DNA of 64,000 nt from Pedobacter endophyticus. GTDB lineage: Bacteria > Bacteroidota > Bacteroidia > Sphingobacteriales > Sphingobacteriaceae. A program made the position numbers and the translations under genes. The notes under the pieces were generated by a model. It was not told where the DNA came from. It saw only the letters and a program-made list of their open reading frames with translations, and made no database searches. Location of the stretch: NCBI RefSeq assembly GCF_015679185.1, contig NZ_CP064939.1, forward strand, positions 434,001 through 498,000, in the 5' to 3' direction. Below, piece after piece: positions 63,689-64,000 of this stretch; position 1 is the first letter of the stretch; each line of letters opens with the position of its first letter.

Positions 63689-63820
63689 TTATTTTCTTCC
63701 GCCCGCAATCAGGCAAAAGACTGCAGGGTGATTAAAAAATGGAGCGTAGCTTTTCTTTATTTTTGCTGTGTTTAGCGGTGCATCGGCAAATGCCGACTGT
63801 GGTAGGTAATTAGTTTTCAT
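63689..63820 (-). CDS. Possible leader peptide of the PUL transcript
   Basis: A 43-codon frame, ATG at 63820 to TAA at 63689, reads MKTNYLPQSAFADAPLNTAK and further KKSYAPFFNHPAV. It would be the first ORF on the transcript predicted to start near 63845. There is no family match that I know. The 150 bp between its stop and the SusC start show no other gene. It may be a chance frame. Confidence 0.3.
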   Translation of the reverse strand: MKTNYLPQSAFADAPLNTAKIKKSYAPFFNHPAVFCLIAGGRK

Positions 63821-63851
63821 ATTTGGTTAGGGTTTATTGATTTCGTTATTA

Positions 63852-63859
63852 CAAATCTA
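63852..63859 (-). promoter_or_regulatory. Predicted -7 promoter box of the PUL
   Basis: On the minus strand the bases read TAGATTTG, matching TAnnTTTG. No -33 element is evident; instead two direct repeats lie just upstream (63881-63916), as in activator-dependent promoters. Confidence 0.5.
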
Positions 63860-63880
63860 TAGCAGATCAGCACCTTCTAG

Positions 63881-63916
63881 GGTTCACTTTTGTACGAAAA
63901 TGGTTTGCTTTTGTAC
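63881..63916. promoter_or_regulatory. Two direct repeats, likely activator sites of the PUL
   Basis: GGTTCACTTTTGTAC (63881-63895) and GGTTTGCTTTTGTAC (63902-63916) are 15-bp direct repeats differing at two positions, spaced 21 bp apart (two helical turns). They lie 22-57 bp upstream of the -7 box on the minus strand. Tandem sites of this kind fit an AraC-type (for example HTCS) activator; the regulator gene is not in the window. Confidence 0.6.
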
Positions 63917-64000
63917 AGAACAGCAATTAAAAGCACTTTTTGATCTTTACATTTCAAAAAAGCCCTTTTTTTGAAAGCTTTTATTTCCTGATATTTTTCA

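Overview
The window looks like a Bacteroidota chromosome, most likely family Sphingobacteriaceae (Pedobacter-like). The evidence is tandem SusC/SusD pairs, TAnnTTTG-type -7 promoter boxes, few Shine-Dalgarno sequences, BfmA/DUF5712/RteC-type mobilization genes, and dispersed non-coding repeats between core genes. The species call is inference; the phylum call is well supported.

Left flank (1-13.2 kb), core metabolism: the first codons of a secreted protein, an exported Gfo/Idh/MocA oxidoreductase, gltD-gltB (glutamate synthase), an SRP RNA gene, a fructose-6-phosphate-aldolase-type transaldolase, a GmhB-type phosphatase, a FucP-type sugar permease and a lipoprotein formylglycine-generating enzyme. 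The oxidoreductase and the permease share an identical palindrome (CAAACGTTTG) upstream, which suggests one LacI-type regulator.

Island (about 13.26-52.61 kb): a tRNA-Lys(TTT) gene is followed by a tyrosine integrase. The last 17 bp of the tRNA region recur at 52597-52613, and integrase arm-like repeats lie at both ends. This is an integrative, mobilizable island of about 39 kb: it has a relaxase but no conjugation apparatus. Its modules in order are: integrase; AbiEi/AbiEii-like toxin-antitoxin; a run of small immunity-like orphan genes (16.1-20.0 kb) with an XRE regulator; an NTase-like/HEPN gene behind a strongly structured leader; a DUF4259/Imm26-like gene; the mobilization module (relaxase, BfmA, winged helix, two excisionase-like HTH genes, RteC) with a candidate oriT; then a dense defence-like region (28-52 kb). 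That region holds a SEC-C nuclease, a 1335-aa STAND NTPase with a C-terminal nuclease-like domain, a frameshifted gene with an Rx4H motif, a DUF5677 gene, a large HEPN/nucleotidyltransferase pair, a PD-(D/E)xK nuclease convergent to an unknown two-gene operon, a DUF2971 gene, a serine-recombinase remnant, and an operon of metallo-beta-lactamase + E2-E1-JAB triple fusion + membrane protein.

Right flank (52.6-64 kb): a polysaccharide utilization locus read right to left (SusC, SusD, SusC, SusD, CE15-type glucuronoyl esterase). Two 21-bp-spaced direct repeats sit next to a predicted promoter, ahead of a possible short leader ORF. The stretch just beyond the island's right end carries arm-like repeats with no integrase, probably the scar of an older element in the same tRNA-Lys site.

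The most promising new-system candidates are the E2-E1-JAB/MBL/membrane operon, the HEPN/NTase pair with unusually short NTase spacing, the STAND-nuclease protein, and the unknown pair at 42.0-44.1 kb.
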